A program made the position numbers and the translations under genes. This document shows, piece by piece, positions 33,771-42,371 of a stretch of DNA of 64,000 nucleotides (positions within the stretch are counted from its first letter, which is position 1; each line of letters begins with the position of its first letter). Under the pieces are notes generated by a model that searched no databases, was not told where the DNA came from, and worked only from the letters and a program-made list of their open reading frames with translations. Source of the stretch: JBJYKD01 sp049310025 (GTDB lineage: Bacteria > Bacillota > Thermosediminibacteria > Thermosediminibacterales > Tepidanaerobacteraceae). The DNA is taken from assembly GCF_049310025.1 (NCBI RefSeq), contig NZ_JBJYKD010000004.1:1-64000 (forward strand), read 5' to 3'.

Positions 33771-35968
33771 AACTTGAGAAAGATAAAAAAATTGATATAG
33801 AAGAGATACTGAAAGACCTGGAGCATTACAGGCCCCGCCGCCGTGGATGGCACTGGCGGGAAAAGGTGGAAAATCAAAAGCTGGGGCCTTTTGAGTATCA
33901 TGAAACATCGAAAGCCCTTAAAAACAGTGTACCGCTGCCGGCTGCAAAACATTTCGGAAACATAGATCCGCAGCCCGATTATGTCATTACGACTGAAATT
34001 GCATCCGGTCGCTTTGAAGACGATATTCGGCGCATGCGTATGGCCGCCTGGCACGGGGCGGATCACATCATGGTCATAAGGACCGCTGGCCAGAGCCATT
34101 TCGACGGGCTTATCGAAGGGACGCCCGAGGGTGTAGGCGGTGTGCCCATCACCCGAAAGCAGCTCCGGGCTACCAGGAAAGCTCTGGATTTAATTGAAGA
34201 CGAAGTTGGAAGGCCCATAAACTTTCATTCATATGTCAGCGGTGTGGCGGGACCCGAGGTGGCGGTGCTTTTTGCGGAAGAAGGCGTCAACGGTGCACAC
34301 CAGGACCCACAGTACAACGTGCTGTACAGGAATGTCAATATGATCAGGTCCTTTGTGGATGCCGCCGTGGCCAAGAAAATTATGGCCTGGGCGGATATGG
34401 CCCAGATAGACGGTGCCCATAACGCCAACGCCACCGCCCGGGAAGCGTGGAAGGTCATGCCGGAGCTCATGGTGCAGCATGCCATTAACGCCATGTATTC
34501 GGTAAAAGTGGGTATGAGAAAGGAGAACATCTGCCTCTCAACGGTGCCACCAACAGCTCCGCCGGCCCCGTGCCTCCGGATAGACCTGCCTTACGCCGTG
34601 GCGTTAAGAGAACTGTTTAAAGGCTTTAAAATGAGAGCACAGATGAACACAAAGTACATTGAGTCCAGCACCCGGGAGGCCACGGTTACTCATGTGTTGA
34701 ATTTACTGATATCCCGCCTGACCAGTGCGGATATCCAGAGCACCATCACTCCCGACGAGGGCAGGAACGTGCCGTGGCATTATTTCAACGTGCAGGCGGT
34801 GGACACCGCAAAGCAGGCTCTGGCGGGTATGGACGGCCTAAAGGAAATGGTGGAAATAAAAAGGGACGGCCCCCTTGGAGAAAAAGTCCGGGAGCTTAAA
34901 GAAAGAGCTGTACTTTTCCTTGAAGAGATTTTAGAAGTCGGGGGTTATTTCAAAGCCGTGGAGCAGGGATTCTTTGTGGATTCCGGTATGTATCCCGAGA
35001 GAAACGGGGACGGTATCGTAAGGAAGATAGATGGAGGCGTGGGAGCCGGGACTGTGGTAAAAAGAGATGAGGATTACATGGCGCCCGTGTGCCATCACTT
35101 CGGATACAACAATATACCCGAATGGGTGGAAAAGCCCTGCGACCTCATAGAAGGGTGTACGCTGTGTAATCCGGACAAGATAGTCTATATAGACGAACTG
35201 GACGAAAGGGACAATGTGTTGAGCAGGCTGGAAGAAACCCGCCACATCAGGGAAAATGGGTTTATTAAGCCCGAGGTGGAATGGTTTGCGGACGGTTACA
35301 TTTGCCTGAATATATTCCTTCCCTCTGAGGAAAGGGTTGCGGAATTTGCGGCCGTGGAAATGGCAAAAAAACTCGGCCTTTCCGATGTGGAAGTCATTCA
35401 CAAGGAGGTCATGCAGCCCGCCGAAGGGACATACCTGGAGGTCAAAGGAAAAGTGCCCTTTGAAATAAATCCAAAAGATCTGATCATACCGGAAAAGCCT
35501 GAAGTCCTTACACCCGATGAGATCAGGAATTATGTGAAAGAGCATCCCATAAAAATCGTGGCTGCAACGGTTGGGGAAGATGAACATTCCGTCGGCATGA
35601 GGGAGATCATTGATATAAAGCACGGAGGCCTGGAGGGGTTTGGCATTGAGTGCCATTACCTGGGGACGTCGGTGCCCGTGGAGAAAGTAGTGAACGCCGC
35701 TATAGAAATCGATGCAGACGCCATTTTAATCAGCACGATTATAACCCATGCCGATATTCACAGAATCAATATGAAGAAGCTCCATGAGCTGTGCATTGAA
35801 AAAGGAATAAGGGACAGGGTAATCCTGGTGGGCGGCGGGACACAGGTCACCGATGAAATTGCAAAGGAATCAGGGCTTGACGCAGGCTTTGGCAGGGGCA
35901 CTAAAGGTATAGACGTGGCGAGCTTCCTGGTGAAGGCACTGAGGGCGAAGGAAAAAGAGAGTAAATAA
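33767..35968 (+). CDS. oraE: D-ornithine 4,5-aminomutase E subunit
   Basis: 733-residue catalytic subunit with an N-terminal TIM barrel and C-terminal B12-binding Rossmann domain. It moves the 5-amino group of D-ornithine to C4, giving (2R,4S)-2,4-diaminopentanoate. The cobalt-ligand motif D605-E-H607-S-V-G610 is intact, and K618 lies exactly 11 residues after the histidine, the spacing between cobalt His and PLP Lys in the characterised clostridial enzyme. The GGG of VILVGGGTQVTDE belongs to the B12 tail pocket. The length is normal. Confidence 0.95.
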   Translation: MKLEKDKKIDIEEILKDLEHYRPRRRGWHWREKVENQKLGPFEYHETSKALKNSVPLPAAKHFGNIDPQPDYVITTEIASGRFEDDIRRMRMAAWHGADHIMVIRTAGQSHFDGLIEGTPEGVGGVPITRKQLRATRKALDLIEDEVGRPINFHSYVSGVAGPEVAVLFAEEGVNGAHQDPQYNVLYRNVNMIRSFVDAAVAKKIMAWADMAQIDGAHNANATAREAWKVMPELMVQHAINAMYSVKVGMRKENICLSTVPPTAPPAPCLRIDLPYAVALRELFKGFKMRAQMNTKYIESSTREATVTHVLNLLISRLTSADIQSTITPDEGRNVPWHYFNVQAVDTAKQALAGMDGLKEMVEIKRDGPLGEKVRELKERAVLFLEEILEVGGYFKAVEQGFFVDSGMYPERNGDGIVRKIDGGVGAGTVVKRDEDYMAPVCHHFGYNNIPEWVEKPCDLIEGCTLCNPDKIVYIDELDERDNVLSRLEETRHIRENGFIKPEVEWFADGYICLNIFLPSEERVAEFAAVEMAKKLGLSDVEVIHKEVMQPAEGTYLEVKGKVPFEINPKDLIIPEKPEVLTPDEIRNYVKEHPIKIVAATVGEDEHSVGMREIIDIKHGGLEGFGIECHYLGTSVPVEKVVNAAIEIDADAILISTIITHADIHRINMKKLHELCIEKGIRDRVILVGGGTQVTDEIAKESGLDAGFGRGTKGIDVASFLVKALRAKEKESK

Positions 35969-35974
35969 AACCAG

Positions 35975-36016
35975 GTGTGGCATCCATCTTTTGCCATAGT
36001 CTGTGGATGCCGCACA
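35975..36016 (+). other. Intercistronic hairpin between oraE and mutL
   Basis: A 12-base stem (GTGTGGCATCCA with TGGATGCCGCAC, one T-G pair) and 17-base loop, followed by AAGTTTTAAAA. The T tract is weak, so it may reduce rather than stop transcription into mutL, which would suit a chaperone needed in smaller amounts than OraE. Confidence 0.6.
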
Positions 36017-36089
36017 AGTTTTAAAATAATCCTTTTTAACCCATCCCACAAATTGCAAAATGTCTCCCACCTGCAATGGAGGTATTTAT

Positions 36090-37478
36090 ATGTTAAACAT
36101 AGACGTTATAGTGGCGGAAATCGGCAGCACCACAACGGTTGTCAATGCCTTTTCCGATCTGGGCACTTCACGCCCCAAATTTATCGGCCAGGGCATAGCT
36201 CCTACCACTGTGCTGCAGGGGGATGTGACCGTTGGGCTGGAATGTGCTGTAAAAAACCTCGAACAAAACCTCAAAACCGGTATAAAGTGGAATAGGATGA
36301 TGGCTTCCAGCAGTGCGGCGGGTGGACTCAAGATGACAGTTCACGGCCTGGTATACGACATGACGGCCAAAGCCGCGAAAGAAGCTGCACTTGGAGCAGG
36401 TGCTGTACTCCATATGGTCACCGCCGGCCCGCTTAGCCCGCTCGACCTCAAAAAGATACTGGAGATTAAACCGAATATAATACTGCTGGCAGGGGGGGTA
36501 GATTACGGCGAAAAAGCCACGGCCATATCCAATGCGGCAAAAATCGCCGGATTAGGAATTGACACCCCCGTAATCTACGCCGGAAATGTGGCTGCCAGAG
36601 ATGAAATCAGGGAGATTTTTCAGGGTAAAAACAGGGTATTTTTTGTCGATAATGTTTATCCCCGCATAGACGAGCTCAATATAGAGCCGACGAAAAAGGT
36701 CATACACGATGTATTTGAAGAGCACATTGTAATAGCGCCTGGTATGGAGAAAATCCGCACCATGGTAGACGGCCCCATCATTCCCACGCCGGGTGCGGTA
36801 ATGAACGCCGCAAGACTTTTAAAAGAGAAAATAGGGGATTTAATGGTGCTTGATGTGGGAGGAGCCACCACCGATGTGCACTCGGTGACCGAAGATTCGG
36901 ATGAAATCGCGAAAATCCTGGTGGCGCCGGAACCGGAGGCCAAGAGGACGGTGGAAGGCGATCTGGGGGTTTTTGTAAACCGCTACCACGTACTGGAAAA
37001 TGTGAGCGTTGAAGAAGCCGGTAAAGCGCTCGATATCGATATCCGGGAGGCTATAAAGAAACAGCCGCCGATTCCGAAAACGCCGGAGGAAATCAAGCTG
37101 GCTGAATACCTTGCGGAAACGGCATGCATTATCGCCGTCAACCGCCATGCCGGTGAAATAAAGTATCTTTACGGCCCTACGGGCAGGTATTCCATCGCCC
37201 AGGGCAAGGATCTGAGCCGGGTGAGGTGGATTATAGGCACCGGTGGAGCCCTGACAAGATTGCCTCACGGCAGGGAAATACTTCAAAAGCTGCGGCAGTA
37301 TAAGAAAGGAAAAAAGCTTTTACCTACCGGTGATGCAGAAGTACTTATAGACCACGATTACATCATGGCATCCGCCGGTGTGCTTGCAAAAGAATTTCCT
37401 CAGGAAGCGGTGGATTTATTGGAAAAAAGCTTAAGACTGCAGCCTGACAGACAATCCTTCTGCCGGTCCCTTAATTAG
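36090..37478 (+). CDS. MutL-type reactivase ATPase for the B12 aminomutase
   Basis: 462-residue protein of the glutamate mutase MutL family (actin/ASKHA-like ATPase): VAEIGSTTTVVNAF near the N-terminus and DVGGATTDVHSVTED near residue 263 are the phosphate motifs. MutL-family proteins accompany adenosylcobalamin aminomutases and are thought to reactivate enzyme with damaged cofactor. The position right after oraE points to OraSE as its client. ATG 36090 follows GGAGGT. Last gene of the ornithine operon. Confidence 0.87.
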   Translation: MLNIDVIVAEIGSTTTVVNAFSDLGTSRPKFIGQGIAPTTVLQGDVTVGLECAVKNLEQNLKTGIKWNRMMASSSAAGGLKMTVHGLVYDMTAKAAKEAALGAGAVLHMVTAGPLSPLDLKKILEIKPNIILLAGGVDYGEKATAISNAAKIAGLGIDTPVIYAGNVAARDEIREIFQGKNRVFFVDNVYPRIDELNIEPTKKVIHDVFEEHIVIAPGMEKIRTMVDGPIIPTPGAVMNAARLLKEKIGDLMVLDVGGATTDVHSVTEDSDEIAKILVAPEPEAKRTVEGDLGVFVNRYHVLENVSVEEAGKALDIDIREAIKKQPPIPKTPEEIKLAEYLAETACIIAVNRHAGEIKYLYGPTGRYSIAQGKDLSRVRWIIGTGGALTRLPHGREILQKLRQYKKGKKLLPTGDAEVLIDHDYIMASAGVLAKEFPQEAVDLLEKSLRLQPDRQSFCRSLN

Positions 37479-37530
37479 CAAAACGATGGTCAGAAACTTA
37501 TCGTTTGAATTGCGGAGGACGAAAAAAAGG

Positions 37531-37556
37531 GAGGGTAAGCATTAGCTTACCCCCTG
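37531..37556. terminator. Bidirectional terminator
   Basis: GGGTAAGC-ATTA-GCTTACCC stem. Toward the plus strand it is followed by a T-rich run after CCTG; toward the minus strand by CTCCCTTTTTTT. It ends both the ornithine operon and the NDH-2 gene. Confidence 0.85.
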
Positions 37557-37561
37557 TATTT

Positions 37562-39286
37562 TTATACGGTCAATTTTATTTCTCCCCGGCGCACGAAGCG
37601 CTTGAATACCCTGGCAAGATACGGGATTACGTAATAGTCAAGGCCGAAGGAGCGGCCGGCACCGGCCAGCATTACTATGGAAACCACCAGGAACCACATA
37701 TCGCCGGACCCGGAAATCATGAAGTTTATGTTCATGAATATGGAGCCCAGAGCCGCCAGCACGGTAAAAAGACCCAGGATCAGGCATATGCCTATGGCAA
37801 GTTCACCGAGAGTAATCATAATCTGGAATAGCAATGCGTTGGGAAATACAACTTTTTCCATAAAGTTTGCGTACCATTCGGGAGTATTCGGCCCGATGGG
37901 GGACGTTGAAGCGCCGGCCACCAGTTTGTCTCCAGCAGAGAGCCAACCCGAATTCACCTTTTCAAGCCCTGACATGAGCCACCTGTAACCCAGGTAAATC
38001 CTCAGGAATGCAAGCCAGGCTGCACTGGTACTTACGCCGATATGTTTTATGACCATGGGTTTATTACGAGTCTTCCGGAAGAACTGGCGATCAATGTAAT
38101 CCATGATAAAGCCTATACCGCTGACACCAAAAAGGTAATGCATATCCGCCAGATGTTTTATGGCGGTGGCCAGAAAGCCTGTGAGTTTAATTCCCATTAC
38201 TTCGGCCACACAGTATTCTGCACCGATTGAAACCATGTTACCGTGAAGCTTGAGGTTCAGCGGTTTCCTGGGCTTGTTGTTGATTTCCGCGGCTATATTA
38301 TAGGCGGCGCATTGGGCCGACTGCATGGCCGATTCTACAAGAGCGGGCATGGGTTTCCCATCTTTTTCTACGAACAGGCAGTTGTCACCGATGGCGTATA
38401 TTCCCGGTTCGCTGGTTTCCATGTACTCGTTGACTTCGATACGGCCGCGACTTCCCGTTTTAAGCCCAATATTTGCCACAAAACTGTTGGCCTGCACGCC
38501 GCCGGTCCAGATGAGGGTATGGGTTTTGATGACTTCCCCGGATTTTAAAGTGAAGGAATCGGCAGCCACATTGGTAATTGGGGAATTGGTAAGTATGCGG
38601 ACACCTTTTTTCTTAAGATAATTTGAAGCTTTTTCAATAAGGCTGTCGGACAGGTTTGGAAGGATTTTAGGTAGAGCTTCCACCACCATCAAAGAGACTT
38701 CATGGCGCTTTATATTGTGTTCAATGCACAGGTCTTCCACCCATTCAACCAGCTCACCTATCATCTCGATGCCCGTAAATCCCCCGCCGCCCACCACGAA
38801 GGTTAAGTATTCGCGCCTTTTTGTCTCATCGGTTTCGGCGCTGGCGGCCTTAAACATTTTTATTATGTGTTCCCTGATTCTCAGAGCATCTTCATGAGAC
38901 CACAATGTGAATGCGTTCTCTTTCATTCCTGGGATGCCGAAAAAGGCCGGTTCACTGCCGCAAGCAAGTATTAGATAATCAAACGAGTACTCGCCTTTTC
39001 TGCCGTAAAGCTTCCGATTCTTTATATCGGCCCTGTGAATTTCATCCACAATGAGCTTTATTCTAGTCTGGTCAAGGGCGGTTTCGAGAGAATAAAGCAC
39101 ACCCTCGGGCGGGATACGATTCCCTGCTATTTCATGCAGTTCCGTAAGGTATACCTGATTGCTTGTTTTGTTTATTAGCATTATTTCAACGTTTTTGTTC
39201 CGCCTTAAAAATTTATCCAGGGCCTGTGCCGCTGTGAGACCTCCAAATCCACCTCCCAGCACTACTATTTTCTTTTTTTCTTCCAT
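37562..39286 (-). CDS. NDH-2-type NADH dehydrogenase fused to a DoxX-like membrane domain
   Basis: 574 residues. Residues 1-405 form a type II NADH dehydrogenase-like flavoprotein: FAD motif VVLGGGFGGLTAA (8-20), NADH motif VVGGGGFTGIE (164-174) and YAIGDNC (297-303). Residues about 420-574 are four hydrophobic helices resembling DoxX/DoxD quinone-associated proteins. The reaction is probably electron transfer from NAD(P)H to a quinone or other membrane acceptor. GGAGGAGG before the ATG. A possible Rex site lies 28 bases upstream. ApbE is encoded divergently. Confidence 0.85.
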   Translation of the reverse strand: MEEKKKIVVLGGGFGGLTAAQALDKFLRRNKNVEIMLINKTSNQVYLTELHEIAGNRIPPEGVLYSLETALDQTRIKLIVDEIHRADIKNRKLYGRKGEYSFDYLILACGSEPAFFGIPGMKENAFTLWSHEDALRIREHIIKMFKAASAETDETKRREYLTFVVGGGGFTGIEMIGELVEWVEDLCIEHNIKRHEVSLMVVEALPKILPNLSDSLIEKASNYLKKKGVRILTNSPITNVAADSFTLKSGEVIKTHTLIWTGGVQANSFVANIGLKTGSRGRIEVNEYMETSEPGIYAIGDNCLFVEKDGKPMPALVESAMQSAQCAAYNIAAEINNKPRKPLNLKLHGNMVSIGAEYCVAEVMGIKLTGFLATAIKHLADMHYLFGVSGIGFIMDYIDRQFFRKTRNKPMVIKHIGVSTSAAWLAFLRIYLGYRWLMSGLEKVNSGWLSAGDKLVAGASTSPIGPNTPEWYANFMEKVVFPNALLFQIMITLGELAIGICLILGLFTVLAALGSIFMNINFMISGSGDMWFLVVSIVMLAGAGRSFGLDYYVIPYLARVFKRFVRRGEIKLTV

Positions 39287-39313
39287 AGGTTTCCTCCTCC
39301 TAAAAATTATAAT

Positions 39314-39331
39314 TTGTTGGAACCATCACAA
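39314..39331. promoter_or_regulatory. Possible Rex operator upstream of NDH-2
   Basis: TTGTTGGAACCATCACAA has TTGT/ACAA ends at the 18-base spacing of Rex sites, but the arms are only partly symmetrical. Low to moderate support. Confidence 0.4.
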
Positions 39332-39564
39332 GCTCAAACAAATTTCTATTAATTTTTAATATGATTGATTGATTATAGTATATACCTTTTAACGTTGCAT
39401 TGTAAAGACGATAAAAACAACATGTTCATTTTTTCATACAGTTTGAGCCGGTATGAATTTTAATTTTATTATATTATATTCGATGCCGGAATTATATTTC
39501 CTTCCTTTAAAATCGTATAAAAAACCTCAAATTTTAATATATCCTGCTGAAGTCATAATGTAAA

Positions 39565-39576
39565 TGATTTAAATCA
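39565..39576. promoter_or_regulatory. Crp/Fnr-type palindrome
   Basis: TGATTTAAATCA, a perfect palindrome of the TGA-N6-TCA form used by Crp/Fnr-family regulators, 170 bases before apbE. No such regulator is encoded in the window. Confidence 0.4.
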
Positions 39577-39745
39577 CTTTGTGTTTAATAAATATTACAA
39601 CAAAATGTTTGCCCGGCAGGACTTTTGAAATGCTTGAAGAATAAATAAAAATCGTGATATTTTTTTTAAGGGATTTTCCTGATATAATAAAAAAGAAATA
39701 AAATAATAAAATAAAAGGAGGCATGGCGAAAAAGCCGTTTTATTG

Positions 39746-40786
39746 ATGAAAAGATTAATTGCAGCGTTTCTGATAGCGGTTGTTGCAGTGATGACGCTTA
39801 CATCTTGCAGTAGGGGGACGCCCGAAAAACCCCTGACCAAAACCAACTTTTTGCTTGACACGATGATCCAGATTACAGCTTACGGGCCGGAAGCTCAAAG
39901 AGCGATTGACGAAGCCTTTGACAGGATTAACGATATTCAAAAAAAGATGACGGTCAATGGCCAGGATAGCGAGGTGATAGAAATAAATAAAAAGGCCGGA
40001 ATAGGTTTCCAGAAAGTCAGCCCCGATACCTTTTATGTCATAAAAAAGGGACTTTATTACTCCGAAGAATCTCATGGAAGGTTCGACATAACCATAGGCC
40101 CCCTTGTAAAGCTGTGGGGTATAGGTACCGACAGGGCCCGGGTGCCGTCTCAAAATGAAATAAAAGAAGCTTTGAAGCTCGTAAATTATAAAGATGTGGT
40201 TTTGAAAGAATCCGAAAACAGTGTCATGCTTAAAAGACCCCATATGGCCATAGACCTTGGAGCCATTGCCAAAGGATATGCCGCCGACGAAGTGGTAAGA
40301 ATTTTAAAGGAAAACGGCATAAAAAGCGCCGCAGCCGACCTGGGGGGGAATATTTATGTTGTGGGGAAAAAACCCAACGGGCTGCCATGGAAGATAGGTA
40401 TACAGGACCCCTTCGAGCCCAGGGGCAATACCTTTGCCACTGTGGAAGTAGCCGATAAAACCCTGGTTACATCGGGGGTATATGAGCGATTTTTTGAGAA
40501 AAATGGAAAGAGATATCACCACATACTGGATACCTCCACCGGGTATCCTGTCGAAAACGGTCTCGTAAGCGTGACTATTATATCGGATAGTTCCATTGAC
40601 GCCGACGGCCTGTCTACCACGGTCTTTGCGCTGGGATTGAAAGAGGGAATGAGCTTTGTAGAAAGAACACCGAACATAGAAGCTGTCTTTGTTACCGGCG
40701 ATCGAAGGGTTTATACAAGCTCGGGCATAAACCGCTACAATTTTAAGATCACGAATTCCCAGTATAAATGGAGCAAGCTCAATTAA
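39746..40786 (+). CDS. apbE: FAD:protein FMN transferase (ApbE lipoprotein)
   Basis: 346-residue exported lipoprotein: the signal peptide ends LTSC (Cys about residue 23). The ApbE fold is shown by FLLDTMIQITAYG, KGYAADEVV near 170, DLGGNIYVVG near 195, and the late block DADGLSTTVFALG near 290, which binds metal and FAD. It covalently attaches FMN to Thr of target proteins; RnfD and RnfG encoded 11-13 kb downstream are the obvious clients. The nearest GGAGG is about 24 bases before this ATG, just ahead of a 7-codon ORF (39723-39746) whose TGA overlaps the start. Confidence 0.9.
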   Translation: MKRLIAAFLIAVVAVMTLTSCSRGTPEKPLTKTNFLLDTMIQITAYGPEAQRAIDEAFDRINDIQKKMTVNGQDSEVIEINKKAGIGFQKVSPDTFYVIKKGLYYSEESHGRFDITIGPLVKLWGIGTDRARVPSQNEIKEALKLVNYKDVVLKESENSVMLKRPHMAIDLGAIAKGYAADEVVRILKENGIKSAAADLGGNIYVVGKKPNGLPWKIGIQDPFEPRGNTFATVEVADKTLVTSGVYERFFEKNGKRYHHILDTSTGYPVENGLVSVTIISDSSIDADGLSTTVFALGLKEGMSFVERTPNIEAVFVTGDRRVYTSSGINRYNFKITNSQYKWSKLN

Positions 40787-40794
40787 AAGGCATA

Positions 40795-40812
40795 TTGTTA
40801 AAAAATTAACAA
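40795..40812. promoter_or_regulatory. Rex operator upstream of rex
   Basis: TTGTTAAAAAATTAACAA is a perfect palindrome matching the clostridial Rex consensus TTGTTAA-N4-TTAACAA. It lies 46 bases upstream of the rex -35 box, suggesting autoregulation. A second spaced repeat, TCACAAA...TTTGTGA, follows at about 40812-40840. Confidence 0.8.
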
Positions 40813-40857
40813 TCACAAAAATATAGAATAACTTTGTGACTATTTTCTCTTGTTCTA

Positions 40858-40886
40858 TTGTAAAAAGACGGCGATTATGCTAATAT
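40858..40886 (+). promoter_or_regulatory. Sigma-A promoter of rex
   Basis: TTGTAA, 17 bases, TAATAT; ends 25 bases before the rex ATG. Confidence 0.6.
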
Positions 40887-40910
40887 TAAATAGAGGAGTG
40901 GTAAGATCAC

Positions 40911-41543
40911 ATGTTTAAAAAATTCAAGATACCCGATGCCACCATCGGCAGATTGTCCTTGTATTCGCGGTATTTGAAAGAAGCCGATGAGAAGGGGATT
41001 AACACTGTTTCTTCTCAGCATATAGCCAAGGCTACCGGTGTCACTCCCGCTCAGGTTCGAAAGGACCTGGCCTATTTTGGGGAATTTGGAACCCGGGGAG
41101 TTGGATACAATTCCAGGGAGTTGTATAATTATATAATGAAAATTTTGGGTCTGGACAAGAGGTGGCCGGTAGCCATAATCGGTGCAGGAAATCTTGGGAG
41201 AGCTCTTTCGCAGTATAAAGGTTTTGCCGAACGGGGATTTGATATTGCGTGCATTTTTGATACTGATCCGAACAAGGTTGGCAGGAAACTTGCGGGAATC
41301 GAGATATATCATATGGATTCCCTGGAGGAAAAGGCCAAAGCCCATAACATTAAACTGGCGATTATAGCCGTTCCAGCCACGGTAGCTCAGGATGTGGCTG
41401 ATCAACTTATAAAAGCAGGCATAAAAGGTATAATAAATTTTGCTCCTGTGAACATAAGCGTTAAGGAAAATATCATGCTGAGAAGGGTGGATCTTGCCGC
41501 TCAGTTGGAGTACCTGACGTATTATCTGGAGGATGCTCGATGA
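40911..41543 (+). CDS. rex: Redox-sensing transcriptional repressor Rex
   Basis: 210-residue NADH/NAD+ sensor. N-terminal winged helix (IPDATIGRLSLYSRYL...VSSQHIAKATGVTPAQVRKDLAYFG) and Rossmann domain with IIGAGNLGRAL near residue 87. The length is standard. Rex represses fermentative and hydrogenase genes until NADH builds up. Its stop overlaps the start of the next gene (ATGA), tying it to the hydrogenase cluster. It probably controls its own operon through the site at 40795. Confidence 0.95.
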   Translation: MFKKFKIPDATIGRLSLYSRYLKEADEKGINTVSSQHIAKATGVTPAQVRKDLAYFGEFGTRGVGYNSRELYNYIMKILGLDKRWPVAIIGAGNLGRALSQYKGFAERGFDIACIFDTDPNKVGRKLAGIEIYHMDSLEEKAKAHNIKLAIIAVPATVAQDVADQLIKAGIKGIINFAPVNISVKENIMLRRVDLAAQLEYLTYYLEDAR

Positions 41544-42349
41544 AACTATCCCGTATAAAGGAGTTGCTCCAGGCGGAAGTACTTTGGGGAAAGGAGTACC
41601 TTGACAAAGAAGTGGAGAATGCCTGCGGTGCCGACCTGATGAGCGATATTCTGGCCGATACCAAGACAAATGCCGTACTGCTCACCGGCCTTACTCACCG
41701 GCAGATTATCCAGACGGCCGGTATGTCGGATTTTGCAGCAATAGTTTTCGTACGGGGGAAGGTCCCGCCAAAAGATGTTATTGACCTTGCCAGGGAACAG
41801 AAATTGCCGCTGTTGCGCACGGTTTATCCTCTTTACGAAACCTGTGGAATCCTTTATCAAGCGGGATTGAGAGGCGGAGCGTTAAAGCAGCCGGGCAAAG
41901 CCGAAGCCGTTCCCAGGGAGCAGGAATCCCTTCAGGCCATGAAATTGTCGTATGACATCAGGGGCAATGACTTCAACAACGCGGGTAAGGCCACCGAACA
42001 GGCAAAAAAAATATTAAAGCAGATAGGCATTGATCCGTCGGCTATGAGAAGGGTAGCCATAGCGGCTTACGAAGCAGAAATGAACATCGTAATTCACGCC
42101 TATCAGGGCAAATTGATGTTTAACATCACCCCCAGGTACATTGAGGTGATAGCCGACGACTCGGGTCCGGGAATACCCGATATAGAAAAGGCCATGCAGG
42201 AAGGTTATTCAACCGCGCCTGACCGCATCAGGGAGTTGGGATTTGGAGCGGGCATGGGTCTTCCCAATATGAAGAAATTTTCCGATATTTTTGAAATAAA
42301 TTCTATTGTCGGAAAAGGGACAAGAGTAAGAATGATTATCAACTTATAA
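41540..42349 (+). CDS. DRTGG-like domain fused to a HATPase (anti-sigma/kinase type)
   Basis: 269 residues. The N-terminal part (1-115) resembles DRTGG domains (KTNAVLLTGLTHRQIIQTAGMSDF, IPL-type ending LYETCGILYQAG); residues about 135-269 are a GHKL ATPase with N-box AAYEAEMNIVIHAYQG, G1 box DDSGPGIPDIEKAM and G2 box GFGAGMGLPNMKK. No phosphoacceptor His is seen, so it resembles RsbW/SpoIIAB-type protein kinases. It lies between rex and a sensory-type hydrogenase. Function unproven; a H2- or redox-signalling role is inferred. Confidence 0.75.
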   Translation: MKLSRIKELLQAEVLWGKEYLDKEVENACGADLMSDILADTKTNAVLLTGLTHRQIIQTAGMSDFAAIVFVRGKVPPKDVIDLAREQKLPLLRTVYPLYETCGILYQAGLRGGALKQPGKAEAVPREQESLQAMKLSYDIRGNDFNNAGKATEQAKKILKQIGIDPSAMRRVAIAAYEAEMNIVIHAYQGKLMFNITPRYIEVIADDSGPGIPDIEKAMQEGYSTAPDRIRELGFGAGMGLPNMKKFSDIFEINSIVGKGTRVRMIINL

Positions 42350-42371
42350 TATCGAAAGATGGTGAAATTCC

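Larger units (their letters stand above)
39287..39745. other. Divergent control region of NDH-2 and apbE
   Basis: 459 AT-rich bases without a gene. It holds a Rex-like 18-base element at 39314-39331 and a TGATTTAAATCA palindrome at 39565-39576 of the Crp/Fnr operator type. Promoter boxes are too ambiguous in this AT-rich sequence to call. Confidence 0.5.

Noticed and set aside
34931..35656. 241-residue ORF opposite oraE
   Set aside because: Lies entirely antisense to a strongly supported gene, with unnatural composition rich in His and Phe; a shadow of codon bias.
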